Positions 44,263 to 56,076 of a stretch of DNA of 64,000 nt are shown here, in pieces. The stretch comes from Isoetes taiwanensis (Eukaryota; Streptophyta; Lycopodiopsida; Isoetales; Isoetaceae). Below the pieces are notes generated by a model. The model had not been told where the DNA came from. It did no database searches and was given only the letters and a program-made list of their open reading frames with translations. The first letter of the stretch is position 1, and the number at the start of each line of letters is the position of its first letter. Made by a program: the position numbers and the translations under genes. Location: the NCBI GenBank assembly GCA_021234155.1, contig JAJEKV010000020.1, positions 8,604,563-8,668,562 on the forward strand, given 5' to 3'.

Positions 44263-45428
44263 GAACTCAATATGCTTTAAACTTTGGGAATGCGATATGG
44301 ATAAGGTGTTTGAAGAAAATCAACATGCCAAAGAGGATTCAAAAGTCAATAGGTAGGAAACAATTCATGATATTACATCATCAAGTTTGGCTTGTTTCAC
44401 GCTCAAACTTAGACATGAAGATCCTCAATAGATTTAAACTCTAGCGTATTTGTAATAAAAGTTGGGAGATGCAGCAAGTTAGGCCTACTCTTGTCTCTGA
44501 CACCAGATGTAGGACAATGCGACAACTCTAATTGTCCGAGGCAGGAGGGATAAGGGGAGCCAAGGAATATACAAAATTTGAAGTGTTGGGTGAGGAGGAA
44601 GACATGTGTAGGCAATTTTCTTACAACTTGCAACATATGCCTAGGCCAATTTATAAATACAAAGGGCACAGAGACACGTGATGACAATTTTGTAGCAACT
44701 GCATTGTATGGCAAGACAAGCCTATGCACCAGAGAGGGCACACAAAGGAGAGACAAGAAGGGAATATAGGTCTGTAAACGTGGGGGGTTTGGGGTTAGTT
44801 GAGAAGAGAGGTATGGGCTATTGATGTGTATTTAAAGGCAGAAAATCTAAGTCTTAGATAACACAAAGTGAAGTGAAGGACAAAAAACCTTCCAAGTGGA
44901 AATGGATTTAAAGGCAAATATAACCTATCCACTACAAGGAAGGGAAGAAAAAAGTGATGGCCTGATGACAATGAGGGTGATGATGCCATGCCATGTTGAT
45001 CATTATATGGTATAAATGTCACTATAGACATACATGACCTATCCATGCCCATGCCCTCTCACATTGTTTACATAGAGAAATGCCCTTTCACAAACGCCGA
45101 AGAGGGAATCCATCTCTTACGCGTAAAAGCATAGCCCCGACCAGTAGTTTGATGCAGTCAATAGTGAAATAATCCTCCCCACCTCATTGGTTTACTGCAT
45201 AAGTTAGCCTTTGTTGTTGGACTCTTCGAATTTAGCTCTCCAATTCAGTTGTCTCTCATCCAGATTGCACCTTGGATTTATCTCCAAGTTTCAATGATCT
45301 GTGGGGTAGTTCTTGGCACCAGATTAGATTTATGTTTTCACATCTCACATTCTTGTTTCCCATTCTTTTTCACCTTTGCCTGCTTCAAAAAATCAGACTT
45401 GCCTTTTCTTTTTTGAGCCTCTTTTTGT
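44263..45428 (+). repeat. Decayed duplicate of the glutaredoxin promoter and leader
   Basis: Aligns end to end by eye with 48692-49958 (shared blocks: 'gatatggataaggtgtttga', 'ttgtccgaggcaggagggat', 'ctcacattcttgtttcccat'). It lacks the glutaredoxin coding region. Many differences are CG in the downstream copy against TG or CA here, and the TATA box and TGACG element are lost, so this copy is the decayed, probably methylated one. Confidence 0.9.
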
Positions 45429-45482
45429 CCAAAAAATAGTAATAGAGACACAAATAGAGAAGCAATTTTGCATAGTGATGCT

Positions 45483-45806
45483 AGGATGGTGACACTTAAA
45501 GTGATGCTGCTAGCACCCTACTTTCTAAGATGGGATTAAATCCTAGCCTACAACGTGGGCATATATCACAAATAGGTTGCCCAATGGAAGTGAGTGAAGG
45601 TTGATAGAGACCGTGCCATGTGCCTCAAGTTAAGTGTGCTTTGGCTAGAATAGAACTGGGATGGATAAGATGGATGACCTCCCATTCTGCCGACATGACA
45701 TCTTGTTGGATGTGGCTAAAGATTCTATCCATGATGATCCCCATTGTGATTAGAATGTGCTCAGTATGTCCAATAGTTGTGGGGGGTTTCAACTCTATCT
45801 AGGAGG
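45483..45806 (+). repeat. About 325-bp tandem repeat, copy 1
   Basis: Shares 'gatgctgctagcaccctact', 'gacctcccattctgccgaca' and 'tagttgtggggggtttcaac' with 46016-46345, offset about 530 bp. No coding meaning recognised. Confidence 0.85.
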
Positions 45807-46015
45807 AGGAGGAGGAGGCTCATACCACTTGGCAGCATCACTTAGGACATATGCTTAGTTGTGTAACTATTGGGTTCTGCCCAACCACCTTACATTGAAT
45901 GCGGCTTTGGGCGGCCTCAAACTCAACACATGTTTGTTCTGAGACTAGATAGCTGGCTAGTCTAGTTCTAAAAATTAAGTATTGGAGAGAAGTGGTCTAG
46001 CATGATGATGATGAT

Positions 46016-46345
46016 AGGATGGCGACACTAAAAGTGGTGCCCCTGGTGATGCTGCTAGCACCCTACTTTCTAAGGTGGGATTAGATCCTAGGCTACAAAG
46101 TGAGCACGTATTATAACTCTTTTTTGCCCAAACGAAAGCGAAGGAAGTTGGTAGATGCCTCAAGCTAAGGGCATTTTGGCTGGAATAGAATCGGAATGGG
46201 TGACCTCCCATTTTGCCAACATGTTGTCTTATCGGGTGTGGCTAGGGATTCTGTCAGTGACGATCCCGAGATGGTAGAAATTCTATCTGAAATGTGCTCA
46301 ATTTGTAATTAGTTGTGGGGGATTTTAACCTCTATCTAGTAGTAG
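46016..46345 (+). repeat. About 325-bp tandem repeat, copy 2
   Basis: Second, diverged copy of 45483-45806, with a short insertion near its start ('gtggtgcccctggtgatgct'). Confidence 0.85.
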
Positions 46346-48111
46346 GATAAGAAGGATAGCTAGTCTAAAGGTTAATCTAGTCATAAAATTTGAGTACAAA
46401 AATAGCAACAATGTGGAATTAAGCATCTAATCCTTTTCATTAAGCATCTGATAGTAAACCATTGAATAAGATATATTTTTGTTTAGGCATATTATTCACA
46501 AATTTTAAGGGCAAGCATGTTAAAAAAGGAAAAATCACATCTGCTATCTTAATATTCTAGAAGTTCATACCAGTAATGATTTAGCTTGAGAAGCAATCCC
46601 TGAAGACATATTTTTAAGAGACAAAAATAGAAATGAAGATGTTCCTCAACAAAAACACTTCCAAAATTGAGTTTCTAAAGTTTTGAATAAGTACCCGAAG
46701 AAGAAGGAAAATATTTGGAGATATAGAAGTTCAGATGCTATTTGAGGAAAGCTTGTTGCTTCTAAAAACAGAAGGTACCAAAATGTTTTCTTCCACCATA
46801 GCTTGGAGGTTCACAATGCCACCCCTCATCTTTAACCGTCTGCTCCTCCTCCAAAAATACATTTGAACCATTGCCCTACATTATTTTAGCAGTCTCCTTA
46901 ATCAGAATCGAGAGTGTGAATAAGAAAGGGTCGCTGGATACAAGGAGAAAGTAAACGAAAAGGTCACGCTCTTAAACCATAAACTCTTCCAGAAGGACCT
47001 TCAAAACTATGATCTATTGTTGTACGATGTGAATGAGGAGACTCTAGAAGGATGAATGGGAACCAGCACTCTCCTAATAAAGAAAGGAAGATTTCAACAT
47101 GCATTTTAGTTTTCTCTGCATGTATACCCTCATATGATACATGGTGCATATGGGAATGGCGCATATGGGAATGGCACTTAGGATGCCACTCTCGTACATG
47201 TGAGTGGTCCCTTAATAAGCAGCAACTGGGAACAGGGGAATGGAAGTTTATTCTCTTATCTAGAAGTTGGGGAGCAGTTTTTAGTGCAAATATTCAAGCT
47301 GTGGGAAAATGTGAAGATCAGAGGTTTTGTACAATATTTCTTGATGTGATAATCTAGCGCATAAATCTTCAAGACTTTCAAGGTACAGATCTGAAAATGT
47401 AATTTAAGCTAATCTGGCAGCACGACTGATATAGTGCTTGGGGGGAGTGGCTTTGCATAGAATTGAAAAAAGCATCCAGCATGCCTAAATCTTGAAACTA
47501 TTAAAGAGTAAGTTAAAGATAAAACTTGACATTTATTGAATCCTTATTTAAAAGTGAAATGTTGTAATCTATAAATGGAAAGACAACGATAAGAAGGGTA
47601 TCTTCACGGCCACAACTTAGAATTGGACGATCTTTACCTTGTTGGAGAGTCCTTCAACTCTAGTTTCTAGATTCATATACCCATAAAGTCGTCACGATTT
47701 GAGAGATATCACAGAATATGTGGGGAAGGGTCTAAGGCGACTGCATCACTAGTTATAACCTCTTTCTATGTTTGCCTTTTATTTTCAAGAGCCTAGCCTT
47801 ATCTTGCAATACTATATCTAGCTTCTTTCTTGATCATATCATTAAGAGGAGTTCATGCAACACTAGTGATTAGCGGCTAGAAAAAGCATGTACTTATCCA
47901 ACCATGTAGATTAAGATTTGGACCTGGGAGACATCGCACCTGATGACGTTCTTATTTCTACTAACTTGATGTTTTCTTGCAAGTTAATATTTGTATCAAC
48001 AATTTTAAGCAAAAAATAGCTCTTTATCTTGCTTCACTGATAACTTCTACCATTTTTCACCAGTTGAGTCAAATGAGCTTCTCAACTTTCATTCCATGAT
48101 CGATTGAGCGG
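46346..48111. other. Unassigned intergenic DNA
   Basis: No gene or repeat recognised. A short imperfect duplication 'catatgggaatggcg/catatgggaatggca' lies at 47147-47175. Confidence 0.45.
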
Positions 48112-48275
48112 ACAGGTGGAGCAACATGGTTTGATATGGGACCGTGGACTTCACCCCTAGTGCCCATGCTAAGAAGGCTTTATGCACCTGCTCCAAGTCA
48201 TTCCAGGTAGCGAGGGACACCACCGGCCCAGACTTTGACCCCGTATAAAAGTACAGGCTCCACCAAGACCCTAAC
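48112..48275 (-). mobile_element. LINE-B scrap, copy 3
   Basis: Minus-strand frame encodes GPVVSLATWNDLEQVHKAFL and AWALGVKSTVPYQT, matching GVEVWGPVISLNTWNDLEQV and PLGVKSTVPYQI of LINE-B copy 2 at 27850-27700. Only this short post-RT segment is left. Confidence 0.85.
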
Positions 48276-48691
48276 AATGATCTATACTTACACTAGACCA
48301 ATCTAAAGCTATGTCCCTAACGTGCTTCGTCACTAGTTTTTCTTTCATTCTTTCCCCACATCTACCCTTCAATCTCCACACATCCCCAACCCTTTGCTCC
48401 AAGTCTGCATATTGAGGTTTTTTTTTTTTTGCCCTAAAGAATGGAAATACACATACGTGATGGGACTTGCACTCACCTACCTCTTTTGCATCTCCTTTTT
48501 TTTTTCAATACCCTTCTATTTTTTATTTTTATTTAGGGATCTATAAGTTGTCTCAATATGAAATTTTCAAAGACTATAAAGGGCATTGATTGATCATGTT
48601 TGTTTTTTGGATCTCAATCTATGCACGTTGTCGACATGGGCTTTGAGTGTGACACCCTTTGTAGCTCCATACAACTTTATTGAAGTGGGGC
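48276..48691. other. Unassigned
   Basis: T-rich stretch with no recognised feature, immediately upstream of the duplicated glutaredoxin promoter. Confidence 0.4.
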
Positions 48692-49958
48692 GAACTCAAA
48701 ATGCTTTAATAAAGGGAATGAGATATGGATAAGGTGTTTGAAGAAACCCAACATGCCAAAGAGTATTCAAAAGTCAATAAGAAAGAAACAATTCATGACA
48801 TTACGTCATGAACGTTGGTCTGTTTCACGCTTAAATGTGGACATGAAGATCCTCAATGGATCTAGACCTTTAAATCTCCAACTTATATGCAATAAAAGTT
48901 GGAAGATGCAGCAAACTAATGCCTCTAGGGCCTACTCTTGACTGACAGAGGATGTAGGACAATGCAACAACTCCAATTGTCCGAGGCAGGAGGGATAAGG
49001 AGAGACAAGGAATATACAGTATCTGAAGCATTGGGCGAGGAGGAAGACAGAGGAAGGCAATTTTCTAACAGCTGCAATGTGTGGTTGGGCCAGTTTATAC
49101 ACCAGAAAGGGCACAGGGGCATGTGAAGGCAATTTTGTAACAACTGCGAGGGCCAGTCTATACACCAGAAAGGGCACAGAGACGAGAGGCAGGGAAGGGC
49201 AGTAGATGTGAGGGGTCTAGGGGTTAGTTAAGAAGAATATATATAGGGGTATGGGCAATAGGCATATTTAAGGAGGAGAATCTAAGGCATAGAGGGAATA
49301 CTCAATGGAAGTGAAGGACAAAAACCTTCCAAAAAAAAGGGGGAATGATTTTAAAGGCAAAAATGTAAATATAACCTCCCCACTAAACAAAATCATGATG
49401 CAAGGAAGGGAAGACCAAAAAGGGGGCCTTACGTTGGCCCCATGCCCTCGTGATGATGAGGGTGATGATGATGCCACGCCATGCCGATCATGACGTGTCA
49501 TGCATGGCCATGGCATGACCCATCCATGCCCATGCCCCTCTCACGTCTTTTACACAGAGAACCCCACCTTCACAGACGCCGGAGAGAGAATCTGCCTCTT
49601 CTGTATAAAAGGATCGCCCCAACCCAGTAACTTGATGCAGTAAATCGGTGAAAAAATCTTCCCCATCTCGTCGTTTTTTTGTTTCTGCCTTGCCGCTGTT
49701 GCATAAGCTAGCTTTTTGGTTTGGACTCTTCAAATTTAGCTCTCAAGTCCGGCTGTCTCTCACCCAGATTTGCGCGTTGGATTTATCCCCAAATTTGCTT
49801 CGCGTTCCGACGATCTGTGGGCCAGTTCTTGGCACCCGACTAAATTTGTGTTTTTCACATCTCACATTCTTGTTTCCCAGTCTTTTTCACCTTTCCGCCC
49901 ATAGCTAATCCTTTCCGCTTCAAAACCCAGACCTGCATTTTCTTTCTGAGCCGTTTTT
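48692..49958 (+). promoter_or_regulatory. Glutaredoxin promoter and 5' leader (duplicated segment)
   Basis: Upstream region of the glutaredoxin gene. It holds TGACGTGTCA at 49491-49500, a TGACG site of the kind bound by TGA bZIP factors, and a TATA box TATAAAA at 49604-49610, which would place transcription start near 49635 and give a leader of about 560 bp (a leader intron cannot be excluded). The whole segment has a diverged copy at 44263-45428. CC-type glutaredoxins are known partners of TGA factors, so the TGACG element suggests possible feedback (inference). Confidence 0.65.
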
Positions 49959-50195
49959 GCTGCAGGGTGTGCATCTGCTTTGAAATCTAGATCCAGGGGT
50001 CAAACAACAGAACCGAGCTCTATTTCATCCACTTTTGCATCAAATTGGGCCATAGTCTGCTAAAATCCGACTTGGGTTTTGAAAAAATCAAGCAAGGAGG
50101 CTACAATCCAACTGGGTTGCACAAAAGGCAAGCAAATAGGCCATAATCGGATTTGGGTTTTGGATAATCAGAACGAAGGCGTGAAAATTCAAAAA

Positions 50196-50570
50196 ATGTA
50201 TGATATATCAAGCCACAGGGCTCCGTTTCAGCTGATGGGTCATACAGAAGTGTCTCCGATGGAAAGGGTGCAAAGGTTGGCATCAGAAAACGCTGTGGTG
50301 GTGTTTAGTTTCAGCACCTGCTGCATGTGCCATGTCGTGAAGCGCCTATTCTGCAGCCTGGGCGTAAATCCGACAGTTTACGAGCTGGATGAAGAGTCTG
50401 ACGGATCGGAAATGGAAGAAGCACTTGCCCGATTAATGGGCCAGACCCAAGTAGTTCCAACTGTTTTTATCGGAGGAAAACTCATCGGAGGTTTGGATCA
50501 AGTCATGGCTTCGCATATCAGTGGATCTTTGGTACCGCAGTTAAAAGAAGCCGGAGCTCTTTGGCTCTAA
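50196..50570 (+). CDS. CC-type (ROXY, class III) glutaredoxin
   Basis: 124 codons, starting ATG at 50196 ([20 protein letters not shown]). The frame is open upstream to 50079 but without an ATG. Key features: [20 protein letters not shown] with the CCMC active site that defines land-plant CC-type glutaredoxins, then [20 protein letters not shown], the cis-Pro TVP-like and GG glutathione-binding motifs, and the C-terminal ALWL ending. In Arabidopsis members, ALWL-type C-termini are needed for binding TGA transcription factors and for repression through TOPLESS. Length and single-exon structure suit the family. Expected to act in nucleus and cytosol as a redox-linked transcriptional regulator. 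No frame damage, so probably functional. The exact orthologue (ROXY number) cannot be assigned. Confidence 0.95.
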   Translation: MYDISSHRAPFQLMGHTEVSPMERVQRLASENAVVVFSFSTCCMCHVVKRLFCSLGVNPTVYELDEESDGSEMEEALARLMGQTQVVPTVFIGGKLIGGLDQVMASHISGSLVPQLKEAGALWL

Positions 50571-53324
50571 AATCTGAATCCGACCCTTTTTCCTTCATAC
50601 ATTACCGCTCGCTTTGTCTCTGTCATCTGGGTTTTTTCTGCCCAAAAAACCACTCAGTTTTTTTCTTTAATTCTAGAGCTTGAAGCTTGGCCGGAATTGC
50701 AGCTATGGAGCTAAAGCTTCTGCTTTTTCCTCTTCTTCTTGGGTTTTTTTCCTCAAACCTGTAACGGCTCAAAGTTCTGTGTACCTGGACAGAATCTTGC
50801 TTGTCTTGGGCTCTTTCTTCTTCGAATTAAGTTATGAAAGAAAAATCAAAACAGCTTTTAATTCTAGGTTTGGATAAGTTCTAGTGCGGAAATATATAGA
50901 TATATACATATCTATGCAGTTTGTTTCTCTCATGCGAGTCGGTACTGAGGCCATGGCATTGGCCTATAGCTTTGTTTATTTAAGAGTATATCTCTTCTGA
51001 GACAATGGGTTCTTGTTGTCAATTTTGTGCTCGTCTGTATATATCTATCTTGTTGAATGATATGAAATGTTTGATCTGGATCAATGGTGTAATGAAATGT
51101 CTGAGTCTTGGATCAATGCTATGATGTTTTCTTCTGTCAAATCGTATTATTTGTTTTGGCCAATGTTTTGAATTCTCTTGCATTGTGATTTTGGTTTCAA
51201 AACAGCAAGAACAGCTTGCATATGTAGTTGATAATCTGTGGAAGTGATTGTGTGGAAAATCTAAGTGGTTTTGCGATGTCTAAATTCTACTTGCATTGTG
51301 ATTTTGGCCTGAAATCATAAATATTTTCTTGTAAAATGTAGGTAATCGTCCACAGAAGTGATGCCTTGCAAATTTCAAGCTTCAAAAAGGATAGAGCTAT
51401 TGTATGCAGTTTTCCAACTGAAATGATTAGACAGAACCAACTGACAGTTCTGTGAATCTGGTAGAATGCGGAAGATCCAAGTATTAAGCCTGGATTCATA
51501 CACATATAATAGAATCAGATTGCTTTGCAAATGTGACAGATGATCAACAGAGACTGCTAAACAAAAAGAACTAACTGAATGCCTCAAAAATATGATTGAT
51601 TCATCAGAGAAGTGACAGAAGAAAGATATAACTGGATGATCTGATTCTTTCCAAATTAAATACTTGCAAGATCTGATGATTGAAAATCACCATAGCTGAT
51701 TGTTTTAAGCACAAACAGATGAAGCACCATATTAGAGTTATGTTCTAACTTCTAACTGAAGAACATGTATACTTAAGAGTATTTGCTAACGGAAAAGAGA
51801 TCTGAATAACTAGATTGAAGAGCAAAAAACTGGAAAAACAAACGAGTGATGTAACCAAGCTAATTAGAAGAATATTGAATGATCCCTTTTTGTCTGATCA
51901 GATTGGAATGCTTAAGTAAGGGAGGCATTTTTCATTTTAGAAAGGATTGTCTGTAGTGAACACGCCTGGCTATGGAGATGCTATAAGGCGCTCAAGCCCA
52001 GGGTAGTATTTGGTGGCCTGTCTCTAGTACCACACGCCATTTTATGGCACTAAAAAATATAAAAACCCACCACAAATCCCTGCGTCTTGATCTCATGCTG
52101 ATATAATCCAATCTGACAGCCCAAGTCAGCCCCTCCTAATACTGTCAAAATAGCATTCTTTCTTTGGTCAAGGAATTATGCTCCGATCATTTCCTTGCCT
52201 TGCTTCGTTGCATGTTTGGAATTTTAACTCCGTTTGCCTTTATTAGATCCATAGATCTGCCTATTAAAATATTTCGCATCATGGGCTCCACTCTTACCTG
52301 TGCAACGATGTCATCACATTATTCATATTTTGCCCTTGTTTAATCTTTAAAAGGCCGCAAAAACGTAACCTGACATTCTTGGCTTCTGACAGCGATCAAA
52401 GGGTAGCATGAGCATCGCCTCTAACTTAATTCTCGGTCTCTGATCAGATTAGGAAATCTTATTCCGTTGCATTTAGTCGGATAATAATGATTTTAAGCAT
52501 CTGGATTCTGGTTCTGGGTTTTGGGTTTTAGTTCGAGGCTGATTTTATGTGGGTTTTTTGCTCTGATCACAGGATTGAGCTGGGTTTTTGTGCTAGGGAA
52601 GATCCGGTGCTTGGATTGAAGCGCGCAGTGGTAGTTTTTTAAGGTTTAGGATTGAAGCAGAGATCGGGGATGATTTTTTCTGGTTTTTATCACCGATCTG
52701 AGATGATTTTTTTGGGATTTTTATCACCGGCCCGATTTGGGTTTTGGGGTTAAAGAGCAAATCTGAATTTGGGCAAGCTAAGTCTTAAATTAAGGTAACA
52801 GAGTTTGAGGATTAGTTACAGAAATCTTATAGCGGAAAGCAATTTTGCAACAGAAAATGAAATTACAGAGGGGGGAACGGAAAACTGGGAGTAACAGCGG
52901 CAAGGGTATTAATCACAGATCTGAAATGGATCTACGAGGCCGGAGGTGGGGACACTACATAAATGATAAAACGGATCTAGCACCATGAATCTCTGTAGCC
53001 AGCTTACATAAGCGATAAGGCAATGGAAAGGGAAGGGTGACGAAACACAGGCAGCAAAATAGATACCCTTTCCTTTTTGCTAGATGCACATGCACAACTT
53101 GGCTTCTTTATTGCATTTTGTGGTCCAAAAATGTGCAGACAATTTAGTTGCCCCTTAACATGTTGCTTAAAGGGGCTGCATATACCCCCTATGGGGCTTA
53201 TATGCCAAATCCGTGAAAAAAATATTTTAATTTTTGGATTAGTTAATGTCGGATCGATTCCCCATGAGCCCATTTGTCAGATCTAGTTGTTTCAATGTTG
53301 CGGTTTTAGGTTCACTCAAATTGT
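50571..53324. other. Glutaredoxin 3' UTR, then unassigned DNA
   Basis: The first few hundred bases are presumably 3' UTR of the glutaredoxin. Beyond about 51000 no gene is recognised. Between 52500 and 52790 GGTTTT-rich wording with two 'tttttatcaccg' repeats resembles the leader sequence of a plant gene, but no coding exon follows that I can support. Confidence 0.4.
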
Positions 53325-53545
53325 TGGCCTGACCTTGCCTGACCTGACCGGGCTTCCCCTTTTTTTTTTCCCTTTTTTTTCGATCTTCTTTTGTAAAGCT
53401 CTGGCCTCGCTGACGCTAGCCTGCCCTGCTAGTATAGTCGAGTGAGGTAATGGTGCCCTTGACCTGACCCTGACCCTGGCTGACCTGACCTCGCCTGCCC
53501 AACTTTCCTTTTGGCTAACCTGACTTGGCCTGCCCGACTCCTTTT
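53325..53545. repeat. CTGACC/CTGCC-rich minisatellite
   Basis: Irregular short repeats of 'cctgacct', 'gccctgac' and 'cctgccc' with a T-rich break at about 53358-53395. No coding meaning. Confidence 0.7.
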
Positions 53546-53875
53546 GGTTTGATAGTGATTAGCACCCCCCTCTGGATCCTTGCTGAGCTTACAATCCCTT
53601 TCGACCCGTCACACCTTGCATATGGCATGGTGCTCTCTTCCTCAACCTCTCCTGGCCTGACCCTTCCAGTCAGCCTGCCATGTGGTCTATCTCCCTCCTG
53701 CTCCCCCCCCACTTTCCATCTATTCCTCCCCACCATGCCCCTCAAACTTTGACCCCCTCTGATGTTTGCCACTCTCTGTCGCGGATCTTCCGCCGAGATG
53801 ATGCAGAAGTAGCAGATTCTGGTTCTGGATCTATTTGCATAGCATTTTCGCTGCTGCTTTCGTCAGGAGTTCTAT

Positions 53876-54073
53876 AACTTCCTTTAGATGGATTAGTCAT
53901 GAAGGTTAGAAAACCTCGTTTAGATGGATTAGGCATGAAGGTTTTAGGTGTACAACTTTTATTAAAAGTTCCTTAAGTTTCTCTCATACTTTCATCAGCT
54001 TTTCTATAACTTCCTATAGATGGATTAGACATCAAGCTTTAACTTCCTATAGATGGATTAGACATCAAGCTTT
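53876..54073. repeat. 33-bp tandem repeat
   Basis: Two identical 33-bp units, each starting aacttcctatagatggatta, lie at 54008-54040 and 54041-54073. Two or more diverged units ('tttagatggattagtcatga', 'tttagatggattaggcatga') precede them at 53876-53945. Confidence 0.9.
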
Positions 54074-54594
54074 AAGTACTGTATAGGAACCTTGAGAATG
54101 TGAAACGTGTACAGAAGGAACCCTCTTTTTTCTTCCTTTCTTTTTGTTTCCCTTTGTTCTAAAGAAGAAGATTACAATCACCCAAGGCCAAATATCTGAT
54201 TTTTTGGAGTATTGTATATATTCTAGAGCATGTTTTGTACTTGCAACCTTTATGTAACTAGGCATGTGGGCTGGTACATGCAAGTAGAATAATTTAATAT
54301 TTATGGAGATAGAGATAGATAGGACCTTAGAGTGACATATAAGCTTGAAAAAAATTGGTAGTTACTTCATATAACTATAGCAGTTGGGGTCGGGGAGGGA
54401 AGGGCCCTATTTTCAAAGCGAAAAGCATAAGCGTGATTTTGGATACTAAGTTAAATCGTTTTTTTATATAAACAGTTAAAAACGAAACAAAAAAAAGGGG
54501 AATCTAAATATGTCTATAAGGAGATATTTTTGTTAGCAGGAAATACGTAAACAACAGATAGGCGCCATTCTGCCGAGGCGTTTAATGGGATGCC

Positions 54595-54635
54595 GCCACG
54601 TGGTATATTATTTTGTAAACTTATGCCACGTGGCA
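54595..54635. promoter_or_regulatory. Paired G-box elements
   Basis: GCCACGTGG at 54595-54603 and the 12-bp palindrome TGCCACGTGGCA at 54624-54635, 29 bp apart. CACGTG cores are bound by plant bZIP and bHLH factors. They precede a GC-rich island, so they may belong to a promoter, but no clear gene follows. Confidence 0.5.
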
Positions 54636-54640
54636 TTTTT

Positions 54641-55745
54641 TCACACTTTTTTTCAAGGGAATCTAAACGAAAAAAAGGGGGAATCTAAAGATGTCTAACG
54701 AAAAACTTTCGTTTTCAGGAAATACGGAAAAGAATAATGTATGCAACGGCTTAGGAATACGGGGGTTACGAACGGAAAGGGAAAGAGGGCTATTTTTTTC
54801 CGTGGATTTAGGTTGCGTAGAGTCGTTAGCAAAAACGAATTGAGGGAAAAGGAAGAAAGCGGGCGGCTGATGGGGGAAGGTGACAAGGGCTGGCGCAGAG
54901 TGCAGATTTTTCGAGGCGTAAGAAGTGTACTTCGGGATCGAGAAAGGGGCGCAGAAGCGGCAGCTTTCGGCTCCGGCGGCACGCCCGCGGCGCACGGCCC
55001 TGATATCAGCCCCACGCCCCCGCCTTCCCCCTTCTAACGCGTGCGGCCCCTCTCTAAGGACACCTCGCCGCCGACTGATTCAGACCACCTGCCTCTTCCC
55101 CCCCCTTATACCGTTAGGACTCCACATATACGGTTAGGACCCCACCCCAAAAAAATTTATTTTTATTATAATAAAAGAAAATATATCTTTGCACCATCAT
55201 CATCATCCCTGCCACCCCCTGCTCCCCTTTCCGTCCATTTCCGCTTTCAACGGCCCTGATGACCCCCTATCGTTTGCCGACCTCAGACTCAGAGACGACT
55301 ACCACATCCATGGCTCCGTCAACGACCTCTCCACGTCCCCATCCCAGACGCCTTACCACCCCCTTGTTTCCATCCACGGCCGCCCGTGACCCTCCTTCAT
55401 AGACGACTACCACATCCATGGTTATGTCAGCTGCTGCTCCTTTTGCAACCTTGACACCCCACTACCATATCCATCCCATACCATTCCATCCACGTAAGCC
55501 TAGAGACAGCCACAGCCACGCTATTTTCGGCCATCCATCATTGCCACGTGGATGGTCGGGATTATTTTCCTTGCAAAATGTAAACCAGAAAGTTGAGCAT
55601 CAACCACATGATCTATTCGCACAACGCATTGTTGACACGTGTCACGCCCATATTTATAAGGCTAAAAATGGCTTGGCCATCCTTTACGTCTCCCGCATCT
55701 CCTCAACTTTGCAACCTTGACAGTCGACTACCATAATCCATCCCA
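54641..55745. other. GC-richer stretch, no supported gene
   Basis: Long open frames exist on both strands at 54660-55040 and 55040-55720, but they are Pro/Ser/His-rich and overlap in several frames, as expected of composition alone. Short repeats occur ('gacgactaccacatccatgg' at about 55298 and 55402; 'gcaaccttgaca' with 'ctaccat' at about 55448 and 55710). The island may be a promoter and leader whose coding part is lost. Confidence 0.4.
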
Positions 55746-55748
55746 CAC

Positions 55749-55930
55749 CTTAACACACTGCCCCTCAAGTTTATAGTGATCCAACGGTTCAGATCAATCT
55801 TGATCAGTGTGTTACTGGAGCTATAACACACTGCTACTCCATAACACCCTAGGATGTTATGAAATGAACGGATCCAGATCGATTTTGATAATGATCGGAT
55901 GGCCCAAAACTCTCGGGGCAGTGTGTTAAG
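55749..55930. mobile_element. MITE-like element with 16-bp TIRs
   Basis: CTTAACACACTGCCCC at 55749-55764 is the perfect inverse of GGGGCAGTGTGTTAAG at 55915-55930. The 182-bp interior is non-coding and holds further 'taacacactgct' and 'taacaccctagg' words. No flanking target duplication is certain. Confidence 0.75.
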
Positions 55931-55936
55931 GGCGAT

Positions 55937-56076
55937 AACGCCCTGGCCCTCGGGTGTTACTTCAAAAAAAATTTTCGGGCCATCAAAATGGCTCGGGCGT
56001 GCGCTACGCGCACACCCTCGCCATTTTGATGGCCCTCAAATTTTTTTTTCAGAAACACCCTCGGCCCAGGGCGTTC
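55937..56076. repeat. Fold-back hairpin with about 55-bp arms
   Basis: Left arm 55937-55991 ('aacgccctggccctcgggtg' to 'ccatcaaaatgg') pairs with right arm 56021-56075 ('ccattttgatgg' to 'ggcccagggcgtt'). The loop contains its own GTGCG-CTA-CGCGCAC-like stem. It abuts the MITE at 55749-55930 and shares 'gtgtta' wording, so the two may be related non-autonomous units. Confidence 0.8.

Noticed and set aside
50079-50195. N-terminal extension of the glutaredoxin
   Set aside because: The open frame has no ATG before 50196, and the extra residues do not resemble the family.
54741-55037. 98-codon plus-strand ORF and overlapping minus-strand ORFs in the GC-richer island
   Set aside because: Open on both strands at once and low in complexity; composition explains them and no domain is visible.
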